The notes: generated from the letters alone by a model not told the origin. A DNA stretch of 64,000 bases from Benincasa hispida (GCF_009727055.1 NC_052355.1:7704283-7768282); one strand, 5' to 3'. Numbered from the stretch's first letter, positions 1-11,335 are shown. Numbers and translations are program-made.

Positions 1-541
1 TCAATCTTTTGATTTCAAGATTGGAATAGTTAAGAAAGCCCATGAGTTTAATGCGATTTAGGGATTAATTGTGAAATGTCTTTAGGAAGCAATTAAGACC
101 TAGATTTGGGTTAATTGTGAAATTAGCTAATTAGGGCATTAGGAACTTATTGTTAATGAACTATTGAATAATCTAATTGCATGATTTCTTATTAAGTCAA
201 TGATAGAATTGCCTAGTTACATAAAATCCCCAAGATTCCATTTCTGTTGAATCTTATCTCACAATCTCGCCCTTATTTCTCTCATCAATAAATTTTCTAT
301 ATCAATTCTTGTCTTTTTGCTTGGTTAGTTTTTAGTTCTTAAAACAAGAAATCTCCCATTTAATCTTTTGCATTTTGGAATTCAACTAGTCTATTTTTAG
401 GCCAATTAATTGCGGTTCTCCTAGGATTGACCTCTTACTTCCCCTATTACTATATGTTATTTCTAGTTGTAGTTAGAGTTTTATAAATTTCATTTGTTTT
501 GTGTAGATAGAATTAATGACACCTACTTTACACCAAAAAAA
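1..541 (+). mobile_element. 3' part of a Gypsy-type LTR (Athila/Tat-like), truncated by the window edge
   Basis: AT-rich sequence without coding capacity that runs directly into a tRNA-Asp-type primer-binding site at 543-560, the position expected for the end of a 5' LTR. The stretch at about 420-530 (a GGATTGACC block, a TACTATATG block, then AATTAATGACACC) resembles the distal LTR ends of plant Athila/Tat elements. Only the distal end is in the window, so LTR length and age cannot be judged. Assignment rests on the primer site and general layout rather than on any protein domain. Confidence 0.45.
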
Positions 542-542
542 T

Positions 543-560
543 TGGCGTCGTTGTCGGGAA
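543..560 (+). other. Decayed tRNA-Asp-type primer-binding site
   Basis: The 18 bases TGGCGTCGTTGTCGGGAA differ from the plant tRNA-Asp-complementary primer site TGGCGCCGTTGCCGGGGA only by three transitions (two C to T, one G to A). Such a site immediately follows the 5' LTR in many plant Gypsy elements. About 80 bp of AT-rich leader follow before the sequence switches near 640 to the minus-strand copia element. Confidence 0.55.
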
Positions 561-644
561 CCGAGCAATTGGCCTTTTAGAATATTTTGAATTCCATTTA
601 AATAAAAAAAGAAAAACAACAAAACAAAAAATAATAGGTTTTAA

Positions 645-1462
645 ACTACCAACAACCAATGCATAGGAAATTCGTCTCATTGCCTCAACCTCTTGAAGAT
701 TCTTAGGGCACCGCTCTTTAGATAATACAATTCTATGCCTGAAAGATAATAAACCTTTCTTGGAATTGTGCATCGAATATCTGACAAGCATCTTGTTAAT
801 ATACGATGCTTAAGACAGAGTCAACCTTTTGTTCTTACGATCCTTGATGATCTGGATCCCTAGAACAAATTGCGTCTCTCTCAAATCTTTCATTTGGAAT
901 TGAGCAGCTAACCATTTCTTTACATCAGTCAGAAGACCTACATCATTCCCGATGAGTAGGATATCATCCACATACAGTACGAGGAAAGCTACTGAGTTGT
1001 TGATGATTTTCTTGTAAACACAAGGCTCATCAACATTCTGACCAAAATCATAAGATTTGATATCAGTATCAAATTTTATATTCCAAGATCGAGATGCTTG
1101 TTTCAGTTCATAAATGGATCGATTAAGCTTGCAAACTTTTTGCTCTTGATCTTGCTCAATGAATCTTTCTGGTTGATTCATGTAGATAATCTATTCAAGA
1201 TTACCATTAAAAAAGGCAGTCTTGATGTCCATTTGTCATGTTTTATAGTCAAAATATATGGCTATGGACAAAATAATTCTGATGACTTTGACATAACACT
1301 AGGTAAGAAAGTTTCTTCATAGTATACTCCCTCAACCTGGGTATAACTTTTTGCCACAAGTCTATCTTCAAAGGTCTATATCTTTCCATCTACACCTCTT
1401 TGCCTCTTGTAGATCCACTTACAACTTATAGGTTTTATCCCGTGAGGTTGATCTACAAGCTC
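645..1462 (-). pseudogene. copia 1 pol fragment: reverse transcriptase and start of RNase H
   Basis: Reverse transcriptase of Ty1/copia, which copies element RNA into cDNA in cytoplasmic particles. The first catalytic region (QMDIKTAF, about 1215-1240) and the second (YVDDILLIGN, about 944-975) both keep their aspartates. A TAG lies just before the MNQPERFIEQ segment, and a frameshift separates the part ending near 810 from the downstream segment containing MRRISYALVVGSL. Homology ends at that GSL, so RNase H is missing. Stops and frameshifts exclude a functional product. Compared with the two plus-strand relatives in this window, this copy keeps the YVDD box best. Confidence 0.8.
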
Positions 1463-2660
1463 TCAAATAGAATTGAAGTACATAGACTCCATTTCTTCTT
1501 TCATGGCTTTAATCCATTCATCCTTGTCAACCTCTTCTATTGCTTGCTTATAAGATAATGGATCCCCAACACTATCATTAGTTATGATGTCTTGGGCTTC
1601 TGTTAAACTCATGTAGCGTACAGGTGGGTTCATAACCCTCCCACTATATCGAGGCAATATCAACTCTTGAGATGGATGTGAATGACTAGATGAACCAATG
1701 TCAACAACTCTTGTTGATGTATCAGCCCCTTCAACAACCCTAGTTGAAGTCTCAGTAGATTCATTAGAAATTTCAATTAAAACAATTTTTCTTTGTGGTT
1801 TATGATCCCTCATGTGGTCTTCTTCTAAGAAGGTAGCATTTGTCGATACAAACACTTTATTCTCACTTGGATCAAAGAAGTACTCACCTTTCGTTTCCTT
1901 GGGGTAGCCTACAAATAGGTATGCTTTTGAATGAGGTTCCAACTTTTTGGGGTTTGACATTAGCACATGGGTTGGACATCCCCAAATTCTAAAGTGGCGT
2001 AAACTACTTTTACAACCTCTCCATAACTCAAAAGGCGTTTCATAAACACTCTTCGAGGGAACGTTGTTCAAAATGTAAACATCAGTCTCTATTGCATATC
2101 TCCAAAACGAGCCAGGAAGCTAAGCATAGCTCATCATAGACCGAACCATGTCCAACAAGGTTTTGTTTCTCCTTTCCAATACACCATTTTATTAAAGTGT
2201 ACCTGGAGCTGAGAGTTGGGACGTAATTCCATGTTCTATCATATAGTTCTAGAATCTTAAATCCATATACTCTCCACCATGACAAATCGTAGTGTTTTTA
2301 TCTTTTTACCTAATAAGTTTTCAACTTCAGTCTTATACTCCGTGAACTTTTCAAGTGCTTCAGACTTATGTTACATTAGGTATAGATACATATATCTTGA
2401 ATAATCATCTATGAAAATAATGAAATATTCATACTTTCCTCTTGCTCTTACATTCATTGGACCACAAAGATCTGAATGTATAAGCTCCAAGGTCTCTTTG
2501 ACTCTATAACCTTTTCCAGTAAAAGGTCGTTTTGTCATTTTGCTTTCAAAACATGACTCACAACTAGTAAAGAGTTTTCTTCTAAACCATTTAGAAGTCC
2601 ACTTTTCACCAATATCTCAATCCTATTGAGATTAATGTGACCTAACCTTAGATGCCAAAG
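1463..2660 (-). pseudogene. copia 1 pol fragment: integrase core and C-terminal region, linker to RT
   Basis: A continuous 202-residue reading frame (1463-2071) covers the integrase C-terminal part (FELWRG, FRIWGCPTHVL, LFVGYPKETKG, ATFLEEDH) and the start of RT (DEWIKAMKEEMESM). Upstream in other frames are the integrase core: a first-aspartate segment of the IDDYSRY type near 2425 and the LERRNKTLLDMVRSMMSY segment near 2130-2180. Integrase inserts element cDNA into chromosomal DNA; here the core is broken by frameshifts between 2072 and 2420. Order and wording match the plus-strand copies at 50690-51700 and 60300-61200, showing one lineage. Confidence 0.8.
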
Positions 2661-2673
2661 ATGGACATTTTCT

Positions 2674-3160
2674 TTAGGAGAAACTCTTGACCTTTTTAAC
2701 AGTTGTTATCATTTTGAACATTTCAGTATTTAGCATGGCTTTTGTAACTAACAACCTTAGTACATATATGTTACTTTCCATTGAACCAAAGCCTAGTTCC
2801 ATTCCATTCTTAAAAATAAACACTTTATTTTCAAAGAATGATAGAGAATACTTTTGTTCAATCAGACAAGAAACAGAAATTAAGTTCCTCTCGATATGAG
2901 GAACTACATATATATTATCTAATAACGTATATCGTTTCTTATCCAAAAATAACTTAAGCCTACTTACAACAACAGCTAAAATGGCCTCACCAATACCAAC
3001 TCTGAAAGCCATCTCTCTAGCTACTAATTGTCTCTAGGAATTAAATCTTTGATAGGAAGAACATACATGATTTGTAGCTCCTTAATCAACTATCCAGGCA
3101 GAATCATCATTCTCATACTAAGCACGTCTCCAAGAAAAATAAATCGATTTATTTTCTCTG
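2674..3160 (-). pseudogene. copia 1 protease and pre-integrase zinc region
   Basis: A 112-residue frame (2674-3012) contains the LDNIYVVPHIERNLISVSCL and FENKVFIFKNGMEL segments typical of the stretch between protease and the integrase zinc finger. Upstream (about 3062-3095) a frame reads IVD, stop, GATNHVCSS. This is the retroviral-type aspartic protease active site D-S/T-G in which the middle codon has become TAA. The segment is cut off from gag by the solo LTR at 3166-5234. Confidence 0.75.
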
Positions 3161-3349
3161 GGATTTGTAGTGACCCGACCTTTCGAGTACTCAAACAAGT
3201 GTCGTTACGACATAATGCACATTTTCATTCAAAATTTTAACCATCATAAATTCAATGAAAACACGAATGACTATTTAAAACCAAAATATTAACTTGATAA
3301 ATAAATCAAATAAGCAACACATCTAATTGAGATAAAAAAAACATTTAAA

Positions 3350-3372
3350 AATAATAATAATAATAATAATAT
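3350..3372. repeat. AAT microsatellite
   Basis: Short run of ATA/AAT trinucleotides inside the solo LTR. No other function is apparent. Confidence 0.8.
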
Positions 3373-3654
3373 TTCAAAATAAATAATAAAATATGTCATC
3401 TGTTTACGATCTCGGGTATAAAAAAATCTAAAAAAATAAAAAAATAAAACATGTGCGGAAGCATTTTCTAATGTCCCTATATGACTCTATCATGGGTCTT
3501 GTCTGTCCCTTGCCAGTTCATTCATGTCATCGCCTGAAAGAAAAACATAAAAGAAGAAAGGGTGAGTATGAAATACTCAGTAAGTGACCCGCTATTGGGC
3601 CCTCTAGATAACCTATTAACTAGTCTATCTAGACACCGGTGTACACCCATCATA

Positions 3655-3915
3655 TCAGTCGTGATGATCCCGAAGGGTCACATATCAGTCATAAACGTGA
3701 TCTCGAAGGATCACGTATCAGTCATAGTGTGTAACCCAAGGGTACACAAATCAGTCGTAACATGAACCCGAAGGAACACACATCAGTCATAGTGTATATC
3801 CTAAAAGTACATAAATCAGTCGTAAACATGAACCCGAAGAGACATGCATCAGTCATAATGCATAGTTTGAAGGTCCACAAATCATTCGTAATGTGCACAT
3901 ATACAGTCATATGTG
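3655..3915. repeat. Minisatellite in Gypsy LTR (about 33-bp units)
   Basis: About eight degenerate units built on ATCAGTCGTAA, then a variable part, then CCCGAAGGA and a CACA-type end. The plus-strand frame at 3562-3765 and the minus-strand frame at 3722-3964 are translations of this repeat, not genes. The related LTR near 58 kb has a different minisatellite at the equivalent place. Confidence 0.75.
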
Positions 3916-5234
3916 TACACCTGCCTAGATAAGAAAAGCTAACAAAAACCCTATAACTTAGCATGCATCAGTTTTCATATAACTCATTTATTATATTTTA
4001 CAGTTATTTATGTTAGGGGTAAAATTTCTAGTATATCCTCAATCAACAGTACATTCATCATGGTCAAAACAGTACAGTCCAATCAGCCAATGCCATTAAA
4101 TTATGTAGTACAATTAGTCATAAATTATCAGTCCAAATAGTCTAGAATAATCAGTCAAAACGGTCTTAACAGTCATAAGAAATAGTCCATGTGGTCTTAA
4201 GTAATCAATCCAAATGGTAGAGATGACTGGTTCGAAGGTGAACTAGTAGAAAGTCACTTATCTCGGACTGAAATTCCAAAATTAATCCAAGAAATCAATC
4301 TCCAACCAAAACTTGAATCAACGTTATAAATGCTTTATTTGCTCCAAATTTATTCCAAACTTCATTCAAAGATTCAAATCTACACATAAACCTTAAATTG
4401 GGATTTAAAATCCAATTCCCAACATTATAATTAATCCAAAAAGTTCCATAGCCTTAATACTCACCAAATAAAAATCTAGCGAGTGGTGGTGACTGGTGGA
4501 CGCACAATGGTGAACGGCTAAAAAAATATGAAAGTAACATAGACTTTTTTCTCTAATTGACCTCTCTTTGGAATGAAGTGGATGATTTGTATTTACATAG
4601 GAAAAATAATCCTAATCCTAAATTATTTGGGATTTCATAACTTGAACTAGTAGGTAGATTAGATTTCCTTTTTGAATAAGACATTTTCTCTAATTAGGAA
4701 ATCCATATTTTAATTAATTAGAAAATCCATAATCTAATTAATTTGGGAATCCACATTCTAATTGAATTAGAAACTTCATAATTTAACTAAATTAGAAATT
4801 TCATAATCTAATTAATTTAAATTGAATCCAAAATAATCCAAAAATTCCAAATCTCTCATCAATTTTTTTCTTCAAATATTTATCCAAAATAATCCAAAAA
4901 TTTGAAATCTCTTTTCGAATTAATTTCAAGCCAATTAACTTCTTTAATTAACTTAATTTCGGCTCCAAACCAAAATTAAAGAGAATATATAATCCAATAG
5001 TTGAGATAAATTACATCATTCCAAATATTTAGTGAATTTAAAATTACACTTTCCCCCAAGTAAATTAATCCAATTTTTCCTTAAATTGAATTAAAATTCC
5101 AATTCTTTACAAATATATTTCAAATTAATTATCTTGCCTCCCAAATTAAACATTTAGCCTCAACTTATCAAAATTATGGCCAAATATTTCAAAATAATTT
5201 AATGAAAATTACTTGAAAATTTTGGGATGTTACA

Positions 5235-5790
5235 AAATTCTTTCTTTTTTGGAGAGTAGCTCCACAACCCATATCATAAACTCGAAGTTTCATCTTAAAG
5301 GACAATCCTCGTCGATTAACTTCACTAGATTTAGTAACATTTGTTTTCTCTATTTGTCCTTTGACATTCAACATAGACTGAAGTTTATCTAGGGAGCTGA
5401 TATTATTGGTTTCCTCATCATCAACCCCACTTTGCTTGAATTGTGAGAACTCTTGTTGAAACAATTTTTGCATTGATTGCATGATCTGATGTGCAGTGAT
5501 CATGCTCACAAATCTTTTAGCCAAGGCATCAGGTATGCTTGCCAAAATGTAAGCTCAGACCTTATCATTAGCCTTAATCTATATTTTGTATACATCACGA
5601 ACATTTCATGTTACATCAGGGTTTGAGACTTGAGGACAATCCTCAGTCAAGAAGATGTTGAGGTCGTTAACCACGAAAAAGGTTTTAATTGAATCTTTCC
5701 AAGTCGTATATTAAAATCGATCAAACAAGTAGAGACAACTAACGAAAAAATACAATTTGACATTTTGTTGAAAAGAAACAAATTGATCTA
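5235..5790 (-). pseudogene. copia 1 gag fragment
   Basis: Gag forms the cytoplasmic particle that packages element RNA. The frame 5189-5545 begins with MASIPDALAKRFVSMITAHQIM and is preceded, in shifted frames up to about 5790, by segments matching the canonical N-terminal part: a VNDLNIFLTEDCPQ-like stretch and a KANDKV-like stretch. The true copia sequence ends at 5235, where the solo LTR begins; the last residues of that open frame are LTR sequence. A homologous gag is at 49340-50280. Stops and frameshifts, plus the inserted LTR separating it from pol, make it non-functional. Confidence 0.75.
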
Positions 5791-6164
5791 CTTTAGATTT
5801 TAGCATAACTCTAAAACATCCAATCAATTTTAGCAAAAACTAAATGAATCCCATTTAACATCTAATTTTGCAATGATGCTTTAGTGATTTAAGACAAAAG
5901 CCACCAAAGGGTAGTCAATTGTCTCTTTATTAAACTTAGACACTCTCAACCAATTATTACACCAGAATAACTCTTATCCCTATAATAATCAGTCATCATT
6001 TATTTGGTCAAGAAATCATTAACTAGCTTAACAATTTCTTGTAAGTGTGACCCTTCATTTTAAACTCTAGTGTTTTTCCTCAATGAGCTAATCGAAAGGA
6101 AAAGACCGATTGGGGAAAAAATTAAAGCGATCCTATCCATTTTTGGAGTTCGCCTAGATATTGA

Positions 6165-6400
6165 CCTAATGCACAAACCATCTGAAGGGGGACGCTTCCA
6201 GGGGCCCTTGAGGCCGTGCATTAAGATCTCACGGTGCAAACCAATGAAGGAGACTGTAGGACATGTTGATACACATCCCTCTCCTACTTACTATAAATAC
6301 TCTCTCCATTCACCTTGATATTAACCCATGCAAACACCATCAGAAGGGGGACGCTCCCAGGGCACCTCAAGGCCAAGCATGAGTCTCACTTGTAAATACA
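6165..6400. repeat. Two-copy leader repeat in copia 1
   Basis: Two tandem units containing CCATCTGAAGGGGGACGCTT / CCATCAGAAGGGGGACGCTC and a following TCTCAC block. They correspond to the three-copy ~157-bp tandem repeat at 41222-41690 in the neighbouring leader. Confidence 0.6.
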
Positions 6401-7059
6401 AAAAGAGAAAATTGAGTGGAAAAATTGTCATATCGTATACATCTTTTTCCTCCCATTAAGTATTTTAATAACCTAGGATTTATTTAACTTAGAAAAAATA
6501 CAGCTAATTATTTTTACTAAGCGATTGTTTAAGTTTGCCCAAAAGTAACACTTACTTTGGATAGTTAAACAATTTTGATTAATGTTCGTTAAACACTTTA
6601 ACAAACCTTAATCAACAATTGCATGCTTTTAGAAAATCTATCTAATTCACCTTTCTTCCTAGGTAGGGGTGTTCAGCTTCCGTCAACTTAAATACCCCAG
6701 CCTAGAAAGAACTAGCCTTAGACAAAAGGTCTTTATAATACGTTTGTTACAAATTTAATCTTTTATTAAAACCAATTTAATCCTATTAAACTAATTAAAA
6801 AGATTAAACTAATTTCTAATCTCATTAGAAATTTGAGATCTTAGGTCTATATGAATCATATTTTAGAACTATTTTAACAAATGATTTTAACCTAAGGTTT
6901 GCATGCAATTATGAATTATGAATTTTAATTTATAATTTCATTTAATTATAATTTTTATAAAACAAATGAAATAAATTAAAATCATATATTGCATCGAATG
7001 ACATACTTTATAAAATTATAACAATTATAATATTATCTAAAGTAGTGTCATACATCATG

Positions 7060-7330
7060 CAATTCCCATTTTATTACTATACATACATAACACTTATATA
7101 TTAAAGTAATGAAATACATTGCATCCATATATTCAACTATATATTATAACTCTTATAATATAAATTATGCATGAATATGTCATTAATGCATGCAACAATA
7201 TAGTATAACACTTATATTATATGATGCATGAGCATACTATAAAAATAAATAATGCAACTATGTATTATAACATTTATAATATAAATGATGCATGAAAAAT
7301 GCATAACCTATGGTGGGATTTTCACTATAT
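7060..7330. repeat. AT-rich tandem repeat with ATGATGCATGA units
   Basis: Four degenerate units each containing a TATTATAACACTTATAATAT-like inverted half followed by a (A/G)ATGCATGA box. Similar material occurs at 42220-42320 in another leader. No coding potential. Confidence 0.6.
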
Positions 7331-7639
7331 AACATACAATATGACATATATAATAAAATTAAACCATACATAATTTAAATAGAAATTTATGGATTGGGAT
7401 TGGACTCTTAAAACATTAATTAAATTAATATAACATTTATATTAATTTAATTAATCAAAAAGTTTAATTATTACAAATTAATAGTCAAATTGGTTCGAAA
7501 CAAGTGAACCGAATCTTGAACCGCACAAAACCGACCGTCTAACATCCGAACCGCCCTCGAATCGCTAGAACCAAGTGAATCGGTCGCATACCAGTCGAGC
7601 CACGAATTGAACCGCACGCGAACTGGAAAATTTGTTTCG

Positions 7640-7730
7640 TCTCGAAGTGTTGCAATGTGGTGTCCTAGCATTGTAACGCTACGGAAAAATTTTTCGTTTT
7701 GCCTCATCGCAACGTTGCAACGCTGCGGTA
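7640..7730. other. GC-rich palindromic cluster in copia leader
   Basis: Cluster of GTTGCAA/CGTTGCAACGCTG motifs including the perfect palindrome GCAACGTTGC (7709-7718), in otherwise AT-rich leader and about 330 nt downstream of the primer site on the element strand. Equivalent clusters lie at 42685-42800 and 47610-47715. A role in RNA dimerisation or packaging is only an inference. Confidence 0.5.
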
Positions 7731-8039
7731 CAGTCTGCACTGTACAATCACGATCTCCTTCGAATTTTCTCTGTTTTTGACCTTGTTTTCTCCAGAAACT
7801 CACTAGGAACAACACAAGCTACTTAAAAACAATAATTACACACTCAATCGCAAAATTATGCCTAAAATAAGGACCCTTAAAAACCAATTTTCAAAAATAA
7901 AGCAGTAAATCTTAAAGGGTCCAATCCCAAAAATAACCAAAGTTATAAATCATTCATCACACGAATAGTATCACAGAGTGCACCCACTAAAACTCCGTAA
8001 AACAATTCTGAAAAAATTAAAAATTGGGCCAACAACCTA

Positions 8040-8053
8040 GCTCTGATACCAAT
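8040..8053 (-). other. tRNA-Met-type primer-binding site of copia 1
   Basis: Minus strand reads ATTGGTATCAGAGC, the usual primer site of plant copia elements (complement of the 3' end of initiator tRNA-Met), directly after the LTR end ...TTCCTTCA. It fixes the 5' end of the element and its orientation. Confidence 0.9.
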
Positions 8054-10364
8054 TGAAGGAACCGGTGAAGATTTGCAGCAGAAGGGGTCAGTCCCAATTT
8101 TATTTTTCACAGAATTGAAGTTTTACAGAATAAGAAAATTATGCATAGACAATAAATTTACCGCATGCATTGAGAAATAAGTAGGAATTAGGGATGAAAC
8201 AACTAACCCTTGAAACCAAATGGTCTACACAAACTCCCTCGATCCGGATCACGAACCCTTTGTTCTGGATCTCGATCTCCAAAATACGGCAACCCAAATG
8301 GCCACCACCACAAGAGAACCTCTTGTATTCTCCTTAAGGAATGAGAATATGCAGGAGTGATGGGCTTTGCACTTTTGGGAAGAGGGATGAGAAGTTTTTT
8401 GAGAGGGAGAAAAAAAACAAAAAAAATTCTTTTTGTGTTCTTGGGAGAGATTTTTCTCAGAGAAAGCCAGAGAGTAATTCTCTACACCAAAATACAAGAG
8501 AAAAAACCAACCTCACATAACCTCCCTACACCATTCTTACCTTTGTAGATTCTCAAACTTCACGAACAATCCTCTCGAAGTTCTAATGAACGACTCCTTC
8601 AACGATCTTGATCACAAACGATTTCTTGAATAATCTTGAACACTACCAAGAGAGTAACCTCCAATAGAGGGATATGTGGTATCTAACTATTAGGAGAGGG
8701 AGATAAGAAAAGGATTGTGGAGAGTAGAGAGGATTTTCTTTGTAACTTAGGAAAAATTTTGCACAATAACACTTGTGTGTTGTTTATTGTCAGTCTCCCC
8801 CTAAAGGGCTATAGGGAGGTCTTTATATAGAGAAGAGTCAAACCCTTTTTCTAATCTTTTCCTATTTTTTTTTCATAATTAATTAATTAACTAACACTTA
8901 TTTAATTAATTAGCACAATTGAATAACACTTATTTAATTTAATTTGCACATTAATTAAATAACTATTTACACATTAAATTCAATTTAATGTAAATATATT
9001 TAATCATCATAAACATCGTATGTATATAAGCAATACCTCTCTATTAATTAATTTTTTGTGAATCTAATTCTCTTGAAAATTAATTGAATCTTATTCAAGT
9101 ATCACTTTTTAATTTAATTTGAATTATAGATCATATCCATGATCAATTATATGTAAATCACATTTAATGTATGGTTTCCTTAAATTAATTTGAAGAATTC
9201 AAATCATCCCTCTTAAATATCCTCTAGTGAGCTAACAAGGGGACCTGGTTGCCTATAGATCAGAAGCTCCAATGGTGTGAGATTAATTGCCTAAACTCAT
9301 TAACCAAGTTAATCAATATTCGTTAACTATGGGTATACTCCACTAAAAACCTACAACGACACTCTTCTCACTATAGATATATTTCTGTGTCCACGGATAT
9401 AGACCAATAACATCAAGTAGTCATTCAGGAGTGTTCATAACTCCAACTAAGTTAAATTACCGTTTTATCCTTGGCTTACCTCTAATTCCTCAAGTACTAG
9501 TGCTTCTCTAATGAACAATTTATTTATGGTCCAACTAATAAACAGAAACCCCTTTCGAGCCAGTGAGAGGGTAAGACCATTTGTTCAAGTCTCGGAAACA
9601 CTACTTAAGGGAATACTCATCTACTTACCCTTAAGATAGAAAGGAGGATTTCCATCTTATATTATTATGTTCCCAGCTCCCCACCCGATATTGTCCCCAA
9701 AATGGTAGGCTATTGGGTCGGCAAACTGGCCACCCTCACCTATACAAATCAAAAGACAATCCCTCGTGAACAGGAGTTCATAATATACTCATGATTAAGA
9801 CTAAGTTGTCTAGATCATCCTATTGAAATAGGAACCTAACTAGTTAACGATGTTACATCTGGTGGTTACTATTTCGTAGCTCAGTCTTATGCAAACTCAT
9901 TGCATAGGATACCCCCACTCACATGTCAACTACACGAATGCGTTGGATCATTGCATTTATATCAAAGACAAAGTGGGTCGTATCCATAATGTTATCAGGA
10001 TAAGGTACCCAACCTTATCCCTATACTATAAACCCTTCAAGTTGTATCTTGAACATTGATCCATGTATGTCTCCACATACAGTTCACGACTCATAAGGCA
10101 GCCTTGGATGTTAGTTTATTGGATTTAGGGTTATTAAGACAAAATAGAAAACAATACAAATAAGAATTTTATATTTGTTTCTTTCTCTTGTTTGAGCAAG
10201 TCGTGAAGAAGGATAGCTATACTGATTCGGTATACTCTAAAAACACCCTCGGTACAATATTGACGATCTTACAAAGATATTGAATTAACATCTATAACTC
10301 TTTATCATTGACAGTCAATTAATAATATTTACTATCTATGAGTTTTAGGGTATAAAACCCAACA
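8054..10364 (-). mobile_element. 5' LTR of copia 1
   Basis: On the element strand it starts TGTTGGGTTTTATACCC (at 10364) and ends CTTCA (at 8054), giving TG...CA ends with the primer site adjacent. Length is 2311 bp. Internal blocks, for example the one around 9700 containing CCCCAAAATGGTAGGC and the one around 9890 (GTCTTATGCAAACTCATTGCATAGG), recur in every other large copia LTR of this window. It carries no coding sequence. The reading frames at 8249-8548 are chance. Confidence 0.85.
8821..8830 (-). promoter_or_regulatory. Probable TATA box of the copia 1 LTR
   Basis: Minus strand reads CTATATAAAG, followed by a C-rich stretch. Its place would give a U3 of about 1.5 kb and an R-U5 of about 0.75 kb. 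No experimental start site can be seen from sequence. Confidence 0.5.
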
Positions 10365-10564
10365 AAGACAAGCACACGTCCGTTGATACAATATTATTTC
10401 TTGATGTTAACGATGTCCAACATTTCAATAGCATGGATTGGGGAACTATCTTGTGGGAAAGAACACCAGAAAGTTCACAGAGAGCACTTGTCGGGAAACC
10501 AAGTATGTATCAGGACAATAGTACAACTAATTCATCCTATATCGTAAAATTTAGCCTTCCCAGG
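10365..10564. other. Short spacer between two LTRs
   Basis: About 200 bp between the start of the 5' LTR of copia 1 and the distal end of the next LTR. The frame 10433-10642 crosses it but has no recognisable motif. I see no gene here. Confidence 0.4.
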
Positions 10565-11060
10565 TTTCCACTAAAGGAAATCGGAAGCGAGAATTCCATG
10601 AGCAGCGGAACAAGACTATTCCAAATTATAATCATGAATTAACATAACATTTACAGTCGACTTCAAACAAACAGTTATACAATTCACATAGAGAAATTAC
10701 AGCATGTATAAACTCAAAAGAATAGAGATAAAACTCTACGCACATATGAGGATGCGTCTCCATGCTCCATTGCGCGACTCTAATCGAACAACAGCAACCA
10801 CGAGTGCTCGAACTACACAATCGCAACACAACACGAACACAACACAAACACTTCACGCTCGTTTTCAACGATCTCCTCGATCACGAACTCCTCTGCAACA
10901 CGAACGGATTTCACAGCACCACGAACGGCCTCTGGAAAACCTCGACGGTGTCGAGTTGAGTCTAACACCACCAACAAGGTGACCTTGGTATTCTTGATGT
11001 GAGAATCCAGAGGGTGGGCTCTGTTCGAACTTGTTATGAGGCAGACGAAGGAGGAAACAA

Positions 11061-11335
11061 CGATCGCATACACGACTGGGCAAGTGGGAGATGGCGAAGA
11101 CCTATCATATAGGTCGATGCCTAATCGTTTAGATAAAGCTATGCGATCGTNACACGACTGGGCAAGTGGGAGATGGCGAAGACCTATCATATAGGTCGAT
11201 GCCTAATCGTTTAGATAAAGCTATGCGATCGTCTAACAAAAGTTATGTGATCGTTTAGTAAATACTGCACAATCGTTTAGCTCACACCTGCACGATCATT
11301 TAGCTCGCCTAACCATCGTTTAGTAAACCCGAATT
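11061..11335. repeat. CGATCG/ATCGTTTAG motif array in LTR D
   Basis: Three exact CGATCG sites (11061, 11144, 11226) plus several one-mismatch versions followed by TTTAG, in the transcribed part of the LTR about 200-450 nt downstream of its TATA-like box. One pair is part of the 81-bp duplication around the N at 11151. Confidence 0.7.
11070..11232. repeat. Exact 81-bp direct repeat around a single N
   Basis: Bases 11070-11150 and 11152-11232 are identical and separated only by an undetermined base at 11151. This looks like two contig ends whose overlap was not merged, rather than biological duplication. Confidence 0.85.

Larger units (their letters stand above)
3166..5234 (-). mobile_element. 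Solo LTR of a Gypsy (Tekay/Del-like) family, nested in copia 1
   Basis: On the plus strand the segment runs from TGTAGTGACCCGACC to GGGATGTTACA, the TG...CA ends of an LTR. It is homologous along much of its length to the LTR at about 56079-58411, which is attached to Gypsy integrase; the match is clearest at 4980-5090 versus 58160-58270. No internal sequence is present, so it is a solo LTR. Copia gag and protease resume directly on either side. The 5-bp flanks are GGATT (3161-3165) and AAATT (5235-5239), which differ by two G-to-A changes and may be an eroded target duplication. Confidence 0.75.
5791..8039 (-). other. Long untranslated leader of copia 1
   Basis: No credible coding sequence lies between the primer site (8040) and gag. 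Sub-parts recur in the leaders at 40805-43073 and 47338-49339. These are a unit with GGACGCTTCCAGGG/GGACGCTCCCAGGG (about 6165-6400, two copies), a ~120-bp block containing ACTTAAATACCCCAG (about 6660-6720), an AT-rich tandem region (7060-7330), a run of GAACCG-like motifs (7495-7625) and a GC-rich palindromic cluster (7640-7730). Short frames here are chance. Confidence 0.7.
641..8053 (-). mobile_element. Ty1/copia retrotransposon 1 (internal region), truncated at its 3' end and interrupted by a solo LTR
   Basis: Reading on the minus strand from the primer site at 8040-8053: a long untranslated leader, gag, protease, integrase, reverse transcriptase and the first residues of RNase H. Integrase before reverse transcriptase defines Ty1/copia. 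The 5' LTR is 8054-10364. Coding homology stops abruptly near 645, inside RNase H, at the junction with the Gypsy LTR fragment, so the rest of RNase H, the polypurine tract and the 3' LTR are missing. A 2.07-kb solo LTR (3166-5234) sits between gag and protease. Several stops and frameshifts make it inactive. Confidence 0.85.

Noticed and set aside
3562..3964. Frames over the 3.7-kb repeat on both strands
   Set aside because: Minisatellite translation; frame crosses repeat units with no domain.
8040..8053. Possible tRNA gene remnant
   Set aside because: Only the 3'-end complement is present, directly beside an LTR, as expected for a primer-binding site. The same is true of 43074 and 47324.
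10632..11190. Overlapping 78-125-residue frames in LTR D
   Set aside because: Located in R-U5 of an LTR, one crosses the N and the duplicated segment; no domain.
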